Below are positions 12,780 through 25,832 of a stretch of 64,000 nt of DNA, piece after piece. Position 1 is the first letter of the stretch. Each line of letters starts with the position of its first letter. The stretch comes from Dioscorea cayenensis subsp. rotundata (lineage: Eukaryota; Streptophyta; Magnoliopsida; Dioscoreales; Dioscoreaceae): contig NC_052474.1 in NCBI RefSeq assembly GCF_009730915.1, positions 2,639,501 to 2,703,500 on the forward strand, read 5' to 3'. Under the pieces are notes generated by a model. It was not told where the DNA came from and searched no databases. It saw nothing but the letters and a program-made list of their open reading frames with translations. Position numbers and translations under genes: made by a program.

Positions 12780-14363
12780 CAAAGACGTTAGAAAGGGATG
12801 GATAACAAACAATATTAATCTGGTGCCTCATTAGTCATTACCACATGCTTTTATTTTCTCTAATTAACATAAAAAAATTGGAATTCCAACCTCATATAAT
12901 AATACTTTCACATTACGGTGATGATTGTAATAATATTTTCTAAGTCGACTTTTACATGAGGTGAAATTTATATAAAAAAAAGTTATTAAAGGAATTACAT
13001 AATTTCTAACTGATGATGGTATCTTTCAATAAAGAACATTGCATGTCTTTTCAACTTCGCCTTTTGAAATTTCTCACACATTTTTTATTTCTTGGTTAAA
13101 TGAATGTAGAGCTTTTGAGGAGTTTATATGCTGTCATTCGTTATCTTCTCCTCTTCGTGTAGAACATTTCATAAATTTAATTAAATATTTTAAATATTTG
13201 ACAAGGGCAGCATATATGTCTCTATGATTTATAAGTGTGAGTTTTAATATCACAGTGAATTAATTTTTTTAATAAGAATTTAAACCCTCACCACTCCGTA
13301 TATCACATGAGAGATTTATTTTTAATGTTGTTAATCACTTGAATCAAATGGCTTTGGCGCATATATATATATGTTTGTCATTTTCCCCAATTGTTAGTTG
13401 ATCACACGTATTAAATATCTATTGCTACTCTTCAACATTATTGTATGAACATTATTTTAAATTATCATTTTCTTCTAAAATCATCATACATTAAACAAAA
13501 TAACTTACATCATTGTGATTTAAATGTGTGTGTGTATATATATGCCATGAAAGATGGGTGGTTTTATTTTTTTTATGACGGTTTGGTAGTAATAAAGAGA
13601 ATTAAGGGGCGATTCTAGAAAACATTGAAGCCAAAAACCTGGTGGTAGTGACTAACAGTGGGCCAATCTTTTGAGATTTTAAAGTCTATCTTTGGGGAAT
13701 TCAAGAACAGTTAAGGGTGATAAAAAGACAAGAAAGGCAGGATGTATCTCGGAGTCTTCTGAATAATTGCCAAAGTAGCATCATGAAAATTAGGATGTAC
13801 AATATTGTGATATGAATGATCAAATTGTAATTGTAACAATTACTTAATCAATCACAGCCATGAACTTCACCCAATTCAGATTGACATCCAAATAGAAACA
13901 ATAAAAAACTCAAACACCCCCACTCACTACCCGTTTTGTCTCTATGTCTCTCAAATGACTTTTCTGTTTGTAATTGCCGATATTCTACTAATGTTCCATG
14001 TATAAGATGTTTATATTCTACTTAAAAAATGGATTCAAACTTAATTCATGCAAGATGACACAGATTTGCTGAAGAAGTGATTTCACATGCGTGTACATCC
14101 CTTCACACTTGACTTATCCATATATTGCATTAAAAAAAAAAACTGTAATATATGTAAAGATTAGACCGATATGTAACAACTTAATAAAATTATGTTGACT
14201 TTAAAACCCATAAAATGTTCATCAAATAAGAACCATTGAACATATTGTACAATTATATTAAGAACAAGTCTAATTAGCATTGATTAATTCTAAATATCAG
14301 TAGTCTTTAGACACATCCCTTGTTCGGGATGAAACAATTATATCTCTGGCACTAAAATTGTTC
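12780..14363. other. Intergenic, AT-rich
   Basis: No supported gene. The 62-codon frame at 13039-13227 has no recognisable features. A TA/TG microsatellite lies near 13360 and another near 13528-13545. Confidence 0.5.
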
Positions 14364-14669
14364 CTAATAAACATTGTCTGCAACCACAACAGGAAGGGAG
14401 AAGTAAGGCTCAATATAAACCATCTCATCATCTCCCAAACGTTTTGGATGAGAAAGCGAGCCATATCCAACATACCAATTCTTAAGAACTCTTGCCTTTC
14501 TTTTAAGGTATGAGAGCCAAGATGGTAGCCTGGGATTCATTAATGGCTTCTCTCTTTTCATGCCTTCATGCTTCTTCACCACTTTGACTCGTGAGCTTTT
14601 CCGGCCAGGAGTCACGGTGACCGGTGGACGGAGCACGGTGGCGCTCTGAACATCCTGAACAGTAGCCAT
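14364..14669 (-). CDS. Small basic protein of unknown function, 101 residues
   Basis: I do not recognise this protein. It is an intact intronless frame starting MATVQDVQSATVLRPP. It has a strongly basic middle (RKSSRVKVVKKHEGMKREK at about residues 24-42, then LKRKARVLKNW) and a C-terminal part rich in aromatic and acidic residues (NWYVGYGSLSHPKR, then DDEMVYIEPYF). No signal peptide or membrane segment is visible. Upstream on the same strand a TATA-rich stretch (14743-14763) sits about 75-95 bases before the start, with a pyrimidine-rich leader, as expected for a promoter. Base composition is far less AT-biased than the flanks, and the ordered Trp/Tyr/Pro pattern argues for a real gene. Homologues could exist across plants, but I cannot confirm this. 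Confidence 0.6.
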   Translation of the reverse strand: MATVQDVQSATVLRPPVTVTPGRKSSRVKVVKKHEGMKREKPLMNPRLPSWLSYLKRKARVLKNWYVGYGSLSHPKRLGDDEMVYIEPYFSLPVVVADNVY

Positions 14670-14734
14670 TTCAACTCCTCACTTGATTCCCTTGGTATTG
14701 AAGCTCTGATTCTTTTACCATAGATATGTGTGTG

Positions 14735-14765
14735 TAACGTGTGTATATATATATATATATATATT
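14735..14765 (-). promoter_or_regulatory. TATA-type promoter stretch for the small unknown gene
   Basis: A run of ta dinucleotides next to cacacgttacacacaca on the minus strand lies about 75-95 bases upstream of the start at 14669. It could supply a TATA box but is also a simple microsatellite. Confidence 0.35.
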
Positions 14766-14769
14766 GAGA

Positions 14770-16778
14770 GGAGAAGAGGATTCAAATAAAGAGGAGTTAT
14801 ATTGACCGTATAGCCCACGTGAAGAGTGGGGCCATAGCAAAAATTAGAGGGTAGTTTTGTCATTATCCATGTTAAGACAACACTGAGATCGTTGTTAAGT
14901 TGGTGTATCAAAGGACAAATCTTGCTGTCTGGGTTGAGGTTGTAATTATCTTAGTAACCAAATTCATTGGATTGCATGGGAGCAATGGAAGGTGATTGGT
15001 TGATTCTGTCAAGTGGGTAGGGCCCATGCAAGATATATGATATATACATATAGATATGGTGAGGTCTGGAGTGTTCGGAGTATGGTTCACAAGCTGCCAA
15101 ATAGGCAATGGGCATGCTTTGGATGTATCATCAAATTAGGATACAGGGTGGCAGTTCCCAGTTCCTACTCCTACATTGGCCACACGATTTAAGAACCTTC
15201 TGGTTGTCTCTGATAAGATGTAGGTAGTAGGTAGTAGTACTTGTTAAAGTGTAATATTGTTTTCTTGCGCATGATGTTTGAGTGCTCACAGTGACAATTT
15301 TACTAGTGAATAAGTTTTAAGGTTGATGTTAATTGTATAAATGTTTGAAATGTTATCCAATTTCAAATGGATTCTTTTGACTTATCAGTGTGTCTTTGGA
15401 TTGGTCTGCTTATCGGTTTTGATGATTAAGAATTAAAAATAAATAAATAAATATAATACTAAAAATTTATTCGGGATAAAACTCTAAAATAAATCACTAT
15501 GATAAAAATTGAATAATTAAGACACTTAACTTTTATGTTGATAGTTGAGTGTTTAATTTTTTTCAAATATATAATTAAGTTATAATAATAAAAAATTTAT
15601 ATGTTTGGAGTGGATTTTCCATATTATAAAAGCCAATTTTGTTGGATATGTAATGTTGATATCAAAATTAGTGTCCCTATTATAAATTTTTAATAATTAA
15701 TAGTAATTTATTTATATTTAATTTAATAATATTATTGTTAAAATGAAGCTCAGCTATAAGAATTTTAAATTGTTATAATAAATGAACTTCTATCTTCTTC
15801 CTGTTTCTTAATAGGTAGAATCACTCTTTTGTTATTAATAATTAGTACTCTGTTAATCACTACAAATACATTATATAAAATGATAATAGTTTGTAATTAT
15901 CAATTAAGTTATAAAAATGATACTTTTAAAACCATGCTAGTTTCTGACACATCTCATTCATTCATCATTCTTACAATCCATTAATAATACTATTTTGGTT
16001 GATTAAGAAACTATTGTCCTACCACCTCTATAATGGTAGGACTGATATTTTATTTTAATTTTTCTTGTTCATATTTAAAAAATTATAATAATATGATACT
16101 TTTTATAATATGATAATATTTAATATGGATATATACAAATATATAGTGACTTGGTTAGACCAAAGTGGGGTGTAGGTTAGACAAAGATTCAGACTATAGT
16201 TGGTGCAGTCTGGTGTGGTACGGAAGGGATGGGGTTTTGAGTGTCGGTGGGACAAGTTGTTTTCCAACACAGCCTGGATGAGCATTCCATTCCCTGAGGG
16301 AACAGGTAATTTCTTAGCTTTCAAGCAAACAATGAAACAAACAAATCCTTTTTTTTTTTATTCACTTCTCATAAACTCATACTATAATAGTACATAAATT
16401 GCATAGTACATAGGTAGGCCGGCTATATTTGAGCTAATAGGCTTTTATTATTATTTTTTCCCTCTGAATAAATGCAGAAAAATACATGATTTATTGATTC
16501 AAAGAAAGCTTCACAACAAATACATCACCATCAATATGGATGTAGTTCTGTACATTGTCACTAGCAATATGTAATTTACACTAATGAACAACTTTCGGAA
16601 ACAACAGACACAAAACAACAAACTGAATAAGGTTTGTGAATCAAGATTTTGCCTTGTTCATTTTTCTCCGGCTACCGCTGAAGCACAAGAGCTATGGGTT
16701 CTTGGTTGTATCAACTAAAAAAACAATGAAAAGAATGTTCGTATTCTTGTTTTTTTTTTTTGGGGTGGGGGCATTGTA
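14770..16778. other. Intergenic region
   Basis: No supported gene. AT-rich throughout, apart from a less AT-rich block at 16160-16320 of unknown nature. The final ~300 bases are likely the 3' UTR and downstream region of the minus-strand transporter. Confidence 0.45.
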
Positions 16779-19565
16779 TCATTCTTTTTTCTCTAGTTTG
16801 TCACTAACTGGGATCCATGATGACCAATAGAGTGGCAGCACTGTGCATGCTGTTTGAATGAGGATTCCAGGTATCAGGCCGCTGAAATCCTTTTCGGAAA
16901 CACCAATGAATGCAGCAAGAGCAACTCCAAGATACCCACTTACAATGATTGCCAGCGCAATGGCTGACATGAGAAAAGCCATAATTGAACCTTCACAACC
17001 AGCTGGACAAAGACTAGCCAGAAGAACACTGAAAGGGAGAATTTTGAACTGGAACAGAGCTTCAAGCAACCCTGAGAAGATGACTACATACAATGAGTCT
17101 GGAACTCCGATGCTCCGATAAATTCCCTTGATAAACAGCACGTCAGATATCATGATAAGAGCAATAGATGCCTGCAATACTGACAGTAACTTCCTGACTG
17201 AAGTTTTCTTAAATTTCTTGTCATAGGCCACACTCCAAATCAGCACTGCGGCCTGTCCAAAAACCTTGGAGAAGCCTATGACTGATGAGTCCAGGTGCAG
17301 ATGTTCTGTCTGATAAAAGAACATTGTGCCAGCAAGGACTGGGACTATTGCAAATGATGCAAAGAACCAGAGGATTGAATAAAAAATCTCTGGCTTACGC
17401 AATGCAAACAATATTTCTGAACTCTGTTTTCGAAGATCGGATGAATTTGATGATTGGCCTTTCTTCTTTGGGAGATTGAGGGACCTCTCTGGAATACTGC
17501 CTGTTATAAAGAATTGAAGGACAAGGAGGAGGCCAAAGAAGGCAAACATGGTTCTCGGAGAGATGTGGTCAATGGCAATGCCACCAAGGAGATTGCCAAG
17601 GACACCTGCAGAGGCAGCAGCCATCCACACAAATGACTGGAGTTGGCCAGACCCAGATGGGTACTGTGATTGCTTCCCTGCTTCTGCGACTATAGCATCA
17701 TTGGCAACCTCTGCAATGGATGCACCAAGGTTGCCAATGAGGAGGAAGAAGCTGAGGATAGCAATGGAGGTGGAAGACTCAGGGAGGAAGGCAATTGCCA
17801 ACCAGGAAATGGCTTGCAAGAGAGCTGCAGAAAGAGCCATGTTGATCAATTATTAATTACCAGTACTAGACAAAATATGAAATTAAAAATATCAATAAAT
17901 TCTCATATCTGGTTAAGTTCTCATTTGAATAGATGTTTTTAATTAAAAAATAAATTGCAAGAATATTGTTTAAATTATAATTAGCACCAATGTAGGCATG
18001 TTGCAAGCTAAACTTCTGGACAGTAGACAACAACAAGCACCATTTAAGATCTAATTATTCTGAACAGTGCATTCAGTGCATTCTCTATGCTTTCAAGGTG
18101 GATGAACTCGAGATCTTGAGATTACGGATAAGACAAATAAGTGGTGCATTATCGCATATCATTGTGGAAAAATCATGAAAAATGACAAATTACTTTCTGT
18201 TTCTACATTTATATGTCATATTCATCACTCTAAATCAAAAACCTTCAATCATCCTCCAGCAAACATAATTGGGACATCTCAACAATCAGCCTGTGGAGGA
18301 ACATAATGTTTGATCACACTAACATTGTAACAAAAACTAACCATGTAAACTACCACAAAGACATCTGTAATTGATCAGTATGGAATCAAAACCATAGTAG
18401 AAATCCTACGCATGTGCCACACACTTCCATGTCTCATGGACGAAAACACCCAACAAGTGTCCAAACAGTATCGTAGAGATGCAACCATAGGTTTCCTGAA
18501 AACACAACACAAGCCCTGAATGATAGTTCTATCCCCTAATAAATTACAAAAGTTTCAAGCAATACATGACTTCTATCCTAAGCATACACCAAATCCATCT
18601 AAATTTGTCTTCTTCATACAGAAGTAGAAGACAGGTGGGGTCAATGTCAATCAAAGAAAAGATTCCGCTTCAGTTTTCTGTTTCAGCCAATCAAGTATAA
18701 ATCAAGCCTGTTGGCACGTCCATCTAATAAATAATCAACACAGGCACTAGTTTTCTTATCCTAAATTTAATCCTTAGATCTTCTTTTTTTTCCATCAGCA
18801 GTATTTCTCGGTGCCTTCAAATTATTCAATTAAATAGGCTCTCCTTATTTCCTCACAGTTGGTGTGTACAGACACTTGAAAGTTCTCTCACCCATACACA
18901 GAAAAAGAGAAACTGGAATATTCAATATACAAACAACTATTCAATATCATAAATTGGACAAAAACAAAAATGTGGCCTACTTCAATTAAAAGTGAGTGTA
19001 AGAATACAGTGATGGAATTGGCCATTTCTCAGTGAAATTCTGAAGCAGTGAATGCTGAATAATGGATTACATGATTCTAAATCTACTCCTATTAACTAAT
19101 CAAGAAATGAAAAAAAAAAAAAGGCTTTACTTTTAACCAGAAACTCACCAACCAGACACCTACTTATCTAGAATCAAGCAATGAACACACACCTGGCATG
19201 CAAATCATATTAGATAAGAATCGATATCCAATTGGCAATAAAATCAAATGCAACGATGATCATATCGCAATTCAGATAGACATTAACCAAAATCAAGAAT
19301 AAAAAGAAGAAGATGAGCAATAATTACCACCGATGGCGACATAGGGGAGGCGATGCTCGCCTCTGATGTAAAGGGAATCAGAGAGCAGGCCATAAAGAGG
19401 CTTTGCGACCATGGGAGCATTGGCAGAGCTCTGAAGCAGCTGCAAAGAGGATGGGGCCACGCGGAGGCCATCCTTGAGGTAGTAGCTGACCCCAAGCCAA
19501 GGGAAGCACCTAAAACCTTGCACCCAGAACCCCATGGCCGCCACCCATCTCACCATCGTCTCCAT
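16779..19565 (-). CDS. Folate-biopterin transporter (BT1 family, major facilitator fold)
   Basis: Two exons on the minus strand, 19328-19565 and 16779-17824, join in phase 1 across a 1.5-kb intron to give about 427 residues without frame breaks. The first residues METMVRWV precede a hydrophobic segment. Family features include FPWLGVSYYLKDGL, PMVAKPLYGLLSD, LPYVAIGALLQAISWL, AEVANDAIVAE and the long C-terminal membrane part (LYVVIFSGLLEALFQFKI, then GCEGSIMAFLMSAIALA). Around 12 membrane segments are expected. The protein should move folates or pterins by proton symport. It looks like the FBT8/9 subgroup often annotated as chloroplast proteins, yet no clear transit peptide precedes the first membrane segment, so I leave its membrane open. 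The start at 19565 is the first true ATG of the frame. Confidence 0.88.
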
Positions 19566-22082
19566 TCTCTCTCTCTCTCTCTCCGATTTCTTAGAGCGCA
19601 CGAATTCTTTGCGATTATATAGATAAAAATATATATAATGTGGAGCTTGGAGGCGCTAAGTACTGGTCCCAATGGGACTCTTTGGACGGCCAGTGATGGC
19701 GGTGATGGCGGGGCCTTCTAAGACACAATTACATAATACCCCCTGAACGTTAGATTATTTAAAGAAAGAGCCCTCCCGCTTGGGGTACGTGGAGAGCAAT
19801 GGAGTCATTAGGAATGACAAAAGGGTAATGACTAATGAGCGCTTGTCCCTCTTTTATGAGAGAGTCCCACAGCTATACCCTACCGGCATCTTTTTACTGA
19901 TAAAAAAATAAAAGTTCTTCCTTTCTGCATGTATATCCTTATCTTGAATGAGACGGAACTTCTACTTTCTGTTAAATAATTTTCATCTCATTAATAGTTA
20001 TGCAGTATAATCTCACAAAAAATCGACAATTATTTATGTAATTCTATGGTTTGGAGACGTACATGGCAAGAATGAAAATGTCTGATGGTGTAGCTCAATT
20101 CTTATGTTGCTGGCTGAAGATTGTGCGTATATTTCTGATTGTTGCACTTGTGGACACGCAATCTCAAATTTTATGTTCGTGTATCACTGTACCTATGATG
20201 GAATGAGCTGAATGAATGTGACCTTGGAGATTAGATTGAACTCTGGTGAACTAGAGCTGAATGTTCATATTGTCTTACAATTACAGTTGAGGCTTATATA
20301 CATATAAACATAGTTGTGTCACATCTAGTTCATATATAAGAGCTAATTGATCAATATGTGGGTCACAATTGCCGGCCTCAAACTCTTGATTTCATAGTTT
20401 ATACCAGACGTTTTTGTCAAGGTACCAGTCTCATCAATATGTGGCAAGCAACAGCTGGGATTACTAGAACACTAGTCTGTAATTAATTATAATGCATGAA
20501 AGAGTGCATTATAGAGCTAGCTTTTTGTTTGAAGTAAACCTCACACTCCTCACACTTGGCAGCATGATTCGCGCCTCTATGAACACTATGCACTAGAATC
20601 TAACACCTGGTCCTGAAATCCAGATTGTCTTGGGACTTCTTTCAACGCTGATCTTTTGAAAAATAAAGTTCTATAAAGTAACACTAAACGTGTGTGCGTT
20701 CCATCCACTGGTTCTTGAGGTTTAAACCACCTGAAAGAAGATAATGGCTTCAAGCAACACCAAGCTCTCCAATCCAGTAATAAAGTTTCCACATAACCAC
20801 TAGTTAGATATATTAAACTCAAATAAGAGAAGCATGCGCATGAACAGCTATGATAGACAAAAAGGAGGAGCTTGCTTTGTAACAATGGAAACCTTTGACA
20901 AGTATATAATATAATATTTGGGATAATCAAGGTATGAGATGAGTTCAGAGAAAGCATACAAAGGGAAAGTGAGAGAAATACAGTTGGACAATAAAATACC
21001 ATTAACAAGAAAGGAGAAATTATTTCAGTTGCTGTCTCGCCAGCTGAGGACACAGACAGAACCTGAACTCAAACAATGAGGCAAAACAGTAGACAGCATA
21101 TACTAGATGAAAACAATTCCAGGATGAGATAAAGAGAAACAGTGGTGGTGTTTGTGGTCTTTTAGTTGTCTTTATACCTGAAAGCAGTATCTGCTATCCT
21201 TTCAGCCGGCCTACGGTTCTTCACCCCTTTGCCGCAGCATATGTATACATCTCCTGCTTAAGCACAAGAGTGTCATGACAGGAACAAAGAAACATAAACA
21301 TACACTGCTAGTTTTCTATTGAATGTGTTAAACGAGAAACGGATATTCATGTCTGGTCCAAGAGCCAAGTAAATACAATATAGAGTGGATGGAGTGAAGA
21401 GCCTGAACGATCAAAGGTGTTACAGACGGAAAACAATCAATATGTATATCTGACAAACATGGCCCGAGAAACTCCAACAACTGCCACCTATTCCTTGCGG
21501 GTTTCAGAGAATAGAAGCACAAGTTCTCCAACGTTTCAGCTGCCGCGAGACTATTCAACCGAGCCCTCACCGGCGTATGACAATAATAAAATCACCACAA
21601 GCAGAAAAATACGGCCTGAGACCACCCACTACAGAACACCCCAATAAATAAACAGAATAAAGTACAAACCATGACAGATTCAGAAGAGAACAGAACTATT
21701 TGGTATTTGATGCAAATTTATGAGCCTCTGCAACAGTATAGCATTTATGATGCAAAATTGTCTATTAAATCAGGAAAGAGACAATGGCTAGTTTTGTAAC
21801 ATAATCATTTATTTTATTTTCTTTCCACTGCATTGCAAGGCAAAATTTGTTACAGCTATGTCTAAGAGGAAAGACGGATCTATAACTACAACAGGCATAT
21901 TAAGTGGTGTACAGAAACAACATATTCCTTGAAGCTTACCTTACTGCAACAAAATAAAGACTTAAACCACAGCATGTTGTGGGCCTACATACTGGAACAA
22001 CTTAACCTTATTTCTCATACACATGGATCCACCAGCAGCCGCCTTGCACATTTAGATAGTAGAACATCAGCAGAATTCCACA
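19566..22082. other. Intergenic region between the folate transporter and MEX1
   Basis: The first ~200 bases are probably the shared upstream region and leader of the minus-strand folate transporter, with a (CT)n leader at 19568-19585. The rest has several small frames on both strands (20586-21053, 21417-21647 among them) with no recognisable domain and no consistent exon structure. Part of 21.1-22.0 kb may be MEX1 3' UTR. Confidence 0.4.
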
Positions 22083-25000
22083 TTATGGTCCAAAGAGTAA
22101 CTCCTTTATTGATTTCATAGGCGAATTATATCCATGGGCAGCTGTATCTCTCCACAAAGATGTTCCTGAAAGGACATTGTAAAGTCTAAGTAGCCAAGAA
22201 AACAAAAGGGTAAAATTTGCATTGTTATCATATAAACAAGTGGGGAAAAGAAATTTAAAAAAAAAAAAGAGTCAGGCAGGAATGGTCCACACAAAGAAGC
22301 TAAATCTTCCATCACTATAATTCTGGTCCTTTGTAAGCATTATGATAAAACATAAAAGCAGGATCAACTAGGGCAAGAACTATCAGATACAGACCATCTT
22401 CTCCACTCAACACCCATTAAAATGGGCCACATTATTTTACTCATGGTTTATCATGCACATTCCATAGGAGCTAAATCTAATATACTTCCTATCTGTTGCC
22501 CATATCATGATAAAGGATAGAACCAGTATCAACACGACCTCAGTTATCACACACTTGATATTCTTACTTTGTTTAAAGAGGAAAATGTCCCTCCGACAAT
22601 AAATTATATGTGTAACAGAACATGAAAAGCTAGATTAACTGAATACCAGGTAAAATATTTTAACAAGCAACACAGACACACATTCATGCACATATAAAAT
22701 CGGATGCTGAGAAGAATAGAAGAAAAACCTAGCCACAAAAGCAAGCCAACTGTGGCAGCCAAGAAGAACTCCCTGCTAATAGTGCTGAAACTGGAAAGGC
22801 AAAGAAAGAATTTACAAATGAGATAATTCTAAAAAGGAACATATATAATGCTTCTAGATAAGGTTTTAAAGAGAAAAGGGGTTACCAGTACATGCAAGCC
22901 AAGTTTCCCCACCCATAAAACATTGTTCCCCAGGCTGATCCAGTGAACCTACAATAAATTAGCATGGTTTTGAGCCTTCTGAATCTACTCCAAAAAGCAT
23001 AAGCAAATTAAGATTGCATAATTATTTGGGTTATCTAAATATCTTTACTTGATGTCCTCAAAAGAAAGCAACCAAGTGGAATGGTGCTTAACATTATTTC
23101 ACTGAGCATCTCATAATAACATTAACTGGTCACAAAATGATGCCAGGCAAAATCTCATTCTAATTGCAGGAAAAACTGGCAAATGACAAGTAACATTTCG
23201 TGTGAACAAATTATCCATCTTGGGCACTAATCAAACCCCTTATACAAGAATAAGAAAGTTTGGTCATTAAAATACATGTATAGTCAATGGGATCATAAGA
23301 TCATTACCAATCATTGCAAGAAAATAAACATTAATTTGAAAATTCAAAGTATCATACCCAAACCTACAAGAAAACAAAGTAGAAGTTTTGAGAAACTGAG
23401 GTACCACATGAGGTCACGAATAAATAGGGCTCGTGGGATCATAAGACCATTCCCAATCATTGCAAGCAGCATTGTGAAAGATGATAGACCTCTGATGTTA
23501 TCTGGATTCAGATAACTTGTCCACTGCACAACCACAATCATTATTACCTATAAGTTATCATTGGATTGCTTAAGTAAGACAGACAAGTAAATACCATTTG
23601 TGCAACTGGCATCCACATGAAAAGTAGAGTGGCTGTCCATCCAGCCAGTGCCCCCACTAATTTTATCCCTTCCTCAGAAAGTTTACCCAATTCGTGCCTG
23701 CATTTCTTAGGGCTATAGAATCAAAAAAATTCCACAAAATAAAGCAATAGGATAAGAAAGATGTGTGGGATACTAGAAAATTTATAAAAAAAGAGAACTC
23801 TCACCGAATGGTTTAGTTTCATCCCTCAAATAATATGGGAAATTATCTATTCTACCTAAATCTGATTTCCAATCCATGAATAACTGATAAGATGGAAACA
23901 CAAAGAAGACCAATAAACAGCAATAGATAACAATTTAGATGGTTCTCCACAAACAAGAATCTCTTAGTCTCTTCCCATTGGAACTTTAGGTCATAAAACT
24001 TAGTTGGTTTGCTTTCTCATTAACTCAAAGATTCCTAAATCATACTTTCCAATGAAGTTAAAGTCCCTACTCAATACACACCCTATTTGACAAGTTCATC
24101 ATCTTCCCAGTTTTGTAAGTTTCATAATATGCATGGGCCAGATGTCATCAGTTCACTTTATTTCAGGAAATCAATAACTTCCAACGTGATGAGTAAGTTC
24201 ATATATTGTCATTGTGAATGGTGTACATGGCATCATTAACTTCCAAAACCCTACGGAAAAATTGATATTAACAATATTCAGGGCCACAGTGAAATGTCTG
24301 AATGGCAAAGAATCTTTTTGCAAGATAATTACTGGGATCTAACGACCTCTACAGATATTCAACTAGAGCTACCTTATTCCAGCTTGAGCAACTCCCTTTC
24401 ATATATTATACACTAGCAAGATCTTAACATTCAATGAAAATCATCCACAACAGTTAGGACCTAATGAAGAATGGACAATTTGATAATAAGCATACCATCA
24501 CAACAGCTCCAACTCCCAGAACACAAGAGACTACTCCAGGCAAGATGCTGTTTGGAACGAAAGGAACAAAAGTCGACCACATTACCTGCATTCCCATTAC
24601 CCAAACAATAAAACCACTAAGCTCAACAACATTTTGAAATAGTAACAGTCACGCTAATCATAGCAAATGCGAAGTAACCTGTGGGAGAACCGAAAGGCCT
24701 CCTATGGTAATAAAATCCTCCCAAAGCCTCCATAATGATTCATCAAGTCGAGAAAAGTAATTCAAGAAGTTTAAGACAAAACCTAAAGACACAACAACGG
24801 ATGTCGCAACAAACTGAGGCAGTGGCATAGCCTGCGCCATTGCCAACTGTAGAATCACGACATACGTTGAGATCACACCCGACGTTTGCACAAGGACTGC
24901 CTCTGTCTCCCTCTTCTTCGCGAAATACGACAACAACGACAAGTTCCCCAGCAATCCAGTCAGCATACCCTGCATAAACCTAAATTTTAGCAAGAACTAG

Positions 25001-25527
25001 TCTTTTCAAAAATCTAAAGAAGAATATACGATAGGATTGAGATTGAAGTAACGCACAAGCCAGGGAACAGCCCGAAGAGCAGAGGGGTTGCCGGAGAGGA
25101 GATTGCGCGCATTGAGGACGATCTGGGGTAGCTGGAGGAGAAGGAAAGGCAAATTGGCTGAGCCGGCTAACTTGGCCGTGAGCGAGTCCCATTGCTCGAA
25201 AGCAGAACCCTAGATGATCCTTATCGGATGGAAAAAAAGTGAGCTTTGAGAATGGGGGACAAGCAAGAAGATATACGGGTTTCAATTACCTGAGCGGCAG
25301 CAGAGTTGGACGGAGACGCCTGCACAGAGCTGAGGAGTAAACGGCGATGACCAGAAATGACGGGGATGGTGGAGTTTATAGCCTTGAGAGGCTTGGATTG
25401 AGGATTGGGGGAGATGAGGGAGTTCCTGAGAAGAGAAGGAGATGATAAGTGGAGACCGAGTTGGGGAGTGGGGAGGAAATGGCCGGAGACGGAGCGGTGG
25501 CGGCACCAAGCTTGAAGCCATCGCCAT
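22083..25527 (-). CDS. MEX1: Maltose exporter MEX1 (plastid envelope), nine exons, two apparent frame breaks
   Basis: Nine minus-strand exons: 25290-25527, 25057-25209, 24679-24969, 24496-24585, 23595-23697, 23405-23523, 22886-22948, 22729-22790, 22083-22165. Junction phases agree from exon 5 onward and from exon 2 to 4. The product, about 399 residues, is MEX1, which exports maltose from the plastid during starch breakdown at night. Diagnostic stretches: GMLTGLLGNLSLLSYFAKKR, LWEDFITIGGLSVLPQ, GWTATLLFMWMPVAQMW, GNGLMIPRALFIRDLMW, FYGWGNLACMY and the C-terminal SPMKSIKELLFGP. Two problems are seen. Exon 5 has GGG at 23686-23688 where GG would keep ARIGKLSEEG in frame; an alternative acceptor at 23705 keeps a frame but gives an atypical sequence. 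In exon 1 the ATG frame (MAMASSLVPPP) differs from the frame that enters exon 2 (VQASPSNSAAAQ), so one base is extra there too. Correcting both gives exactly 400 codons. Confidence 0.88.
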
Positions 25528-25832
25528 TGATGGCGGTTCGAGAGATGAATAGCTTGGTTTTGGAGGGAGAGAAACGGGTATCGGATCTGGTGAAGGTGGG
25601 CCCAGAGGAGTGGAACATGGACCGAGGAGCGTGGGCCTCACGTGATTTGGGCCGTCCGCTGTTTCACTCACGGGTCTAATCATACTTTTTTTTGTCAGAT
25701 GAGTCATCAATAAGTACATACACCGGAAACCCTCAAACACCGTTCATTTTTCTATATTTATTAATTATTATAAAAAAAGTTATTTTTAAGTATAAAATAA
25801 AATTCCCGGATATTGCAGATATGAAAATAGTT
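25528..25832. other. MEX1 upstream region
   Basis: No gene supported. This is the 5' flank of MEX1; the frames running through it are continuations of the GC-richer exon 1 and leader. Confidence 0.4.

Noticed and set aside
16160-16330. GC-richer block that could be a small RNA or gene fragment
   Set aside because: No stable hairpin, splice context or protein match could be made by eye.
20586-21053. 155-codon minus-strand frame downstream of MEX1
   Set aside because: No recognisable domain, poor composition, and no exon context; may be untranslated sequence.
21417-21647. Plus-strand Thr/Ser-rich 76-codon frame
   Set aside because: No promoter, no known motif, and it overlaps an equally poor antisense frame.
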